A DNA stretch of 9,903 bases, from positions 1 through 9,903 of the forward strand of contig JBBQYA010000098.1 of assembly GCA_038209155.1 (NCBI GenBank). The letters are read 5' to 3'. The DNA comes from JBBQYA01 sp038209155. GTDB taxonomy: Bacteria; Bacteroidota; Bacteroidia; Sphingobacteriales; Sphingobacteriaceae. The first letter of the stretch is position 1; each line of letters starts with the position of its first letter. The position numbers and the translations under genes are program-made. Under the pieces are notes generated by a model. It was not told where the DNA came from, made no database searches, and was given only the letters and a program-made list of their open reading frames with translations. Below are positions 6,897-9,903 of the stretch, one piece after another.

Positions 6897-8222
6897 ATGG
6901 CGCAATTTGAGTTGATCATGCCAAAAATGGGCGAGAGTGTGGCTGAGGCTACAATTATCAAATGGGTAAAAAATCTAGGAGATCATATTCAGGCAGATGA
7001 ATCTGTATTAGAAATCGCCACAGATAAGGTTGATTCTGAAGTTCCATCTCCAGTAGGAGGAACTCTAATAAAAATTTTATTTAATGAGAATGATTTAGTT
7101 CAAGTAGGTGCAGCTATTGCAATTATTGATACGGGTGGAGATGAAAGTCCGATTGTTTCTTCTGTAAAAGAAGAGCCAAAAATTCAAGAAACTACATCTG
7201 AAGAAAAAGGAATTCCTTATCTACCAGAAGAAAAAATAAATAGTGAGAGTATTAAAAAAGAAAATCTACTTAAATTTTATTCGCCACTTGTTAAAAACAT
7301 TGCACAAAGCGAAGGCATAAGTATTTCTGAATTAGATAGTTTGAAAGGAACTGGAGCAGAGGGAAGAGTGACTAAAAACGATGTTTTATCTTATTTAGCA
7401 ATCAGAAAAGATGGAAAGAAATCTGAACCAGTTGTAGAAAAAATCATCATTCCACAAAAAACCGAAAAGCCAGCATCTGTTATTAAAACCGAAACTTATG
7501 TTTCGACAAATGGTTCGGATGAAATTTTAGAAATGGATAGAATGAGGAAATTAATTGCTGATCACATGGTGATGAGTAAACAAACATCTCCTCACGTTAC
7601 CTCATTTGTAGAAGCCGATGTAACAAATTTGGTAAAATGGAGAGACAAAGTAAAATCAGCATTTGAAAAAAGAGAAAAAGAAAAAATTACTTTTACCCCG
7701 ATTTTTATTGAAGCTATTGCAAAGGCTATAAAAGATTTTCCGATGATTAATGTATCAGTAGATGGTACAAAAATTATAATTAAAAAGAATATAAATATTG
7801 GAATGGCTACCTCTTTACCAAGTGGAAATCTAATCGTGCCTGTAATAAAAAATGCAGATCAGAAAAATTTAATTGGTTTGACAAAAGCGGTAAATGACTT
7901 AGCTAATCGAGCAAGAAATAATAAACTTTTGCCAGATGAAGTATCTGGAGGTACATTTACAATGACTAATGTCGGATCTTTTGGTAATGTAATGGGAACT
8001 CCAATCATCAATCAACCACAAGTAGCAATTTTGGCTGTAGGTGCCATTAAGAAAAAACCAGCGGTTTTGGAAACTGCCGATGGTGATGTGATTGCAATCA
8101 GACACATGATGTTTTGTTCATTATCTTATGATCATAGAGTTGTTGATGGATCATTAGGTGGTAGTTTTGTACGAAGAGTCGCAGATTATTTAGAAAATTT
8201 TGATGTAAATAGAGATTTTTAA
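6897..8222 (+). CDS. 2-oxoacid dehydrogenase E2, lipoyl-bearing dihydrolipoamide acyltransferase
   Basis: Core E2 subunit of a 2-oxoacid dehydrogenase complex, 441 residues: it moves the acyl group from lipoyllysine to CoA in the cytoplasm. Domains in order: a lipoyl domain at about 3-78, with EIATDKVDSEVPSP and Lys44 as lipoylation site; a linker with many charged residues; the E3/E1-binding domain at about 127-167 (FYSPLVKNIAQSEG, GTGAEGRVTKNDVLSYL); a second linker; and the catalytic domain at about 208-441, with TFTMTNVGSFG and the active site SYDHRVVDG (His413, Asp417). All key residues are present and length is normal for a single-lipoyl E2. KVDSEVPSP looks more like branched-chain (BkdB/BfmBB) E2 than OdhB or PdhC, but this is a weak distinction, so no symbol is given. 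E1 and E3 genes are not beside it in this window; in Bacteroidota they are often elsewhere. It is monocistronic as far as can be seen, with a hairpin 33 bases downstream. Confidence 0.95.
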   Translation: MAQFELIMPKMGESVAEATIIKWVKNLGDHIQADESVLEIATDKVDSEVPSPVGGTLIKILFNENDLVQVGAAIAIIDTGGDESPIVSSVKEEPKIQETTSEEKGIPYLPEEKINSESIKKENLLKFYSPLVKNIAQSEGISISELDSLKGTGAEGRVTKNDVLSYLAIRKDGKKSEPVVEKIIIPQKTEKPASVIKTETYVSTNGSDEILEMDRMRKLIADHMVMSKQTSPHVTSFVEADVTNLVKWRDKVKSAFEKREKEKITFTPIFIEAIAKAIKDFPMINVSVDGTKIIIKKNINIGMATSLPSGNLIVPVIKNADQKNLIGLTKAVNDLANRARNNKLLPDEVSGGTFTMTNVGSFGNVMGTPIINQPQVAILAVGAIKKKPAVLETADGDVIAIRHMMFCSLSYDHRVVDGSLGGSFVRRVADYLENFDVNRDF

Positions 8223-8254
8223 TTTTAACTATAATCTTGATTGTTTTTTATTAA

Positions 8255-8276
8255 ATCCAAACTACAGTATTTGGAT
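8255..8276 (+). terminator. Hairpin after the E2 gene
   Basis: A perfect 7-bp stem, ATCCAAA and TTTGGAT, with an 8-base loop begins 33 bases after the E2 stop. The stem has two G-C pairs, more than other hairpins in this window. What follows on the plus strand is AATAATAAAG rather than a T run; the next T run starts near 8295. It is the only good terminator candidate between the E2 gene and the converging relic, but its non-canonical tail keeps confidence low. Confidence 0.38.
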
Positions 8277-8288
8277 AATAATAAAGTA

Positions 8289-8874
8289 TTAATCATTTTT
8301 TTTAATATAATTAATAAAGAACTCCGTTAGTCTGGTTTTTGACAAACAGTTTAAATAACAATCAAATTCATCCGAAAATTTCTTTGTAAATTTTGTAAAT
8401 TTTTTATCAAGTAATTATAATTCTTTTGTCATTTATTTTCAGGATTTAGAACTGAAAATCCAACAGATGTAGAAACCATTCAAAGGTCTAATAATAATTC
8501 TAAGATGGATAGCGACGCAAACCCTAATAAAATAACTAACTGAATAAGTGCTAATTGCAACAAGTTTAAAAAAGTATTCACTTTAAAAACGGCCTAATTT
8601 TTTTTTATATTGGTGGTATACTATGATTTTATCATCATTTACCAAAAGAAATCAGTCGATTCCATTCAATATTTTGATAGGGTTTAATTTTTTTTTCTAG
8701 TTCTTCTCCAGCTTTAAACTCTTTGTTCATTTTATTACGCGATGAGAAATTATATTACAAGGGATCAATAATTATAGGTTTCCTTTTTTTTAAGTCATTC
8801 TGCAAATAATGAACTACTCTCTTTCCAAATCTTTCTTCTCTTAATGAGCCAAAAAAAAGTATACTTATTTTCAT
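8289..8874 (-). pseudogene. Decayed NAD(P)H-dependent FMN reductase gene
   Basis: Relic of a flavodoxin-fold NADPH-dependent FMN reductase (SsuE-like, PF03358), spanning near full family length (about 195 codons). The ATG at 8872-8874 opens MKISILFFGSLREERFGK, the family's start with its GSxRxxR loop, then VVHYLQNDLKKR and IDPL. An in-frame TAA (8755-8757) replaces the usual Glu. Reading through gives YNFSSRNKMNKEFKAGEELE, like the family's DRMYKEY..G..PE. Three successive stops (8629-8637) precede NHSIPP (8611-8628), matching the family's GEYNHSIPPALKNL. The frame then shifts. In the second frame, EYFFKLVAISTYSV starts at 8579, followed by CVAIHLRIII, stops at 8439-8441, 8433-8435 and 8415-8417, then KFTKKFSDEFDCYLN, like the family's F..RF.DELEWY. 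The final stop is at 8289-8291. At least seven stops and one frameshift over the whole length show long decay, not sequencing error. An active gene would catalyse flavin reduction; this one cannot make such a protein. Confidence 0.85.
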
Positions 8875-9047
8875 TATCTATTATTTTAAATGAAATAAAT
8901 AAGTATCTAAAAATTTTTTAAAATTTTCAATTAAAATCGTAAACAAAATAAAAAGAAAGTTTAACAATTATGCAATGATAAATTTGAAAAATTTCAGAAG
9001 AATTTCTTTAATTTTCAAAAGCATTAAAAAAATCAGATAAAGAAAGT
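8875..9047. other. AT-rich spacer, nothing recognised
   Basis: Between the start of the decayed reductase and the end of msrA I see very AT-rich sequence with no convincing gene, promoter consensus or strong hairpin. A ten-base word, AGAAAGTTTA, occurs twice (near 8955 and 9041), which is unremarkable at this base composition. Together with 8223-8874 it makes up the window's longest stretch without an intact gene. Confidence 0.6.
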
Positions 9048-9710
9048 TTATTTTAAAATCTTTTCAGGTTTTAAAAGATCTTTTAATTGTGATTGAGCTC
9101 TTTTAATTCTTGGAATTGATTCCCCATTTACATAAGGATTTTTAGGATTATGAAGGATATAATCTTGGTGATAATCTTCCGCAGGATAAAACTTTGTTAG
9201 TTTATCTACAGTGGCAGCTACTGGTTCATCGTATTTTTTACTTTTATTGATTTCCTCTATATATTTTACTGCTGATTGATTTTCTTTGTCATTAGAATAA
9301 AATATAATAGATCTGTATTGGGAACCTCTATCTGGACCTTGCCCATTAACCTGAGTAACATCTTGAGAACTAAAATAGACTCTTAAAAGAGTATTGTAAT
9401 TTACTTTTGTAGAGTCATAATATACCTCAATTGCTTCTGCATGACCGGTTTGCCCAGAGCCAACTTGCTCGTAAGTTGGATCTATTTCTTTACCTCCTGC
9501 ATAACCAGAAATTACTTCTTCTACACCTGTTATGCTTTCAAAAACGCCTTCCACACACCAAAAACAACCAGAAGCAAATACAGCTTTTGAATATTTATTT
9601 AAATCTACTTTTGTTTTTTTTTCTACTTTATTATCTGATTTATTTTGAGCACAAGAAATAAAACTTGAACTAATAATTATAAAAAAGAATAAACTTATTA
9701 TTGATTTCAT
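9048..9710 (-). CDS. msrA: Peptide methionine (S)-S-oxide reductase MsrA, lipoprotein form
   Basis: Reduces the S-epimer of methionine sulfoxide in proteins. Its 220 residues start with a lipoprotein signal peptide (hydrophobic 6-19, lipobox FISC, Cys20), so it should act outside the cytoplasm on the envelope rather than in the cytosol. The MsrA domain covers about 41-200. The catalytic motif GCFWC is at 48-52, with Cys49 as nucleophile. Offsets from E. coli Cys51, Tyr82, Glu94, Asp129 and Tyr134 fall exactly on Cys49, Tyr80, Glu92, Asp127 and Tyr132. DPTYEQVGSGQTGHAEA and YPAEDYHQDY are also typical. The only cysteines are 20, 49 and 52, so the distal C-terminal resolving cysteines of E. coli MsrA are missing and Cys52 is the likely resolving residue. 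No MsrB domain is fused. The start is 84 bases after the MATE gene's stop on the same strand; cotranscription is possible. A possible TATCATTG element lies in that gap, one base off consensus. Confidence 0.95.
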   Translation of the reverse strand: MKSIISLFFFIIISSSFISCAQNKSDNKVEKKTKVDLNKYSKAVFASGCFWCVEGVFESITGVEEVISGYAGGKEIDPTYEQVGSGQTGHAEAIEVYYDSTKVNYNTLLRVYFSSQDVTQVNGQGPDRGSQYRSIIFYSNDKENQSAVKYIEEINKSKKYDEPVAATVDKLTKFYPAEDYHQDYILHNPKNPYVNGESIPRIKRAQSQLKDLLKPEKILK

Positions 9711-9794
9711 ATTTATAGAACGAGTTTGCTTAATTTTTAGTTTTGTAACAATTTAATCTTCTAATATTTTGCATTTGCAATGATAAAAATGGAT

Positions 9795-9903
9795 TTAAAA
9801 CTCTTCTGAAAGTTTTTTACTCAAATAATTGAATCTAGAAAATAACAAACCTGCTGCTACCATTAAACCTACAGAAAGACCTAGCCAAATTCCGTTTGCA
9901 CCA
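9795..9903 (-). CDS. MATE-family efflux transporter, C-terminal fragment at window edge
   Basis: Only the last 35 residues are in the window, ending in TAA at 9795-9797; the rest lies to the right. The visible part is GANGIWLGLSVGLMVAAGLL, one hydrophobic segment (about 17-20 residues), then SRFNYLSKKLSEEF, a short basic cytoplasmic tail. GxxGIWLGLxxGL followed by a helix and an arginine-bearing RF(N) tail is characteristic of the last transmembrane helix of MATE (NorM-type) cation/drug antiporters in my memory. Substrate cannot be inferred. It precedes msrA on the same strand. Confidence 0.72.
   Translation of the reverse strand, partial: GANGIWLGLSVGLMVAAGLLFSRFNYLSKKLSEEF

Noticed and set aside
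7899..8105. Open frame of 68 codons on the minus strand.
   Set aside because: Antisense to the conserved catalytic domain of the E2 gene.
9431..9661. Leucine-rich open frame of 76 codons on the plus strand.
   Set aside because: Antisense to the signal peptide and N-terminal catalytic part of msrA; the leucine-rich look comes from Lys-rich codons on the other strand.
9766..9782. TTGCA-TT-TGCAA inverted repeat between the MATE gene and msrA.
   Set aside because: A 5-bp stem with a 2-base loop cannot form a stable hairpin, and such words are frequent at this base composition.

Overview
The window looks like chromosomal DNA from a low-GC member of the Bacteroidota, most likely Flavobacteriaceae, roughly 30% GC by eye. 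The signs are Bacteroidota-type lipoprotein signal peptides (short, ending in TSC or ISC), no Shine-Dalgarno motifs before most starts, one TAnnTTTG-type -7 promoter element, and protein sequences that read like flavobacterial versions of their families. Species cannot be named from this stretch. I saw no tRNA, rRNA, insertion sequence or CRISPR array.

Layout. At 1-1310 (minus, cut by the left edge) lies a patatin-like lipid acyl hydrolase, preceded on the same strand by an unrecognised 55-residue ORF (1373-1540). At 1649-3019 (minus) is a secreted lipoprotein with an N-terminal beta-rich domain and a NucA-type DNA/RNA non-specific endonuclease domain. At 3214-3428 (plus) is the broken remnant of a small antitoxin-like gene. 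At 3465-5936 and 5969-6763 (minus) are an AsmA-like envelope protein and MazG, probably cotranscribed in the order mazG then asmA. Divergent from mazG, at 6897-8222 (plus), is a complete lipoyl-bearing E2 acyltransferase of a 2-oxoacid dehydrogenase complex. The 825-base stretch 8223-9047 has no intact gene. It holds a hairpin after the E2 gene and a heavily decayed NAD(P)H-dependent FMN reductase gene (8289-8874, minus). At 9048-9710 (minus) is a lipoprotein MsrA, and at 9795-9903 (minus, cut by the right edge) the last 35 residues of a MATE-family exporter.

How the genes relate. This is mostly an ordinary housekeeping neighbourhood: nucleotide clean-up (MazG), envelope maintenance (AsmA-like), oxidative or branched-chain carbon metabolism (E2), repair of oxidised methionine outside the cytoplasm (MsrA) and a nuclease that may scavenge nucleic acid or phosphate. 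No single system unites them. The more notable items are two reading-frame relics that ordinary gene calling would miss (3214-3428 and 8289-8874), and the patatin gene with its altered motifs and small upstream companion ORF. I found no convincing evidence of a new multi-gene system. The patatin pair continues beyond the left edge and is the only candidate for one.
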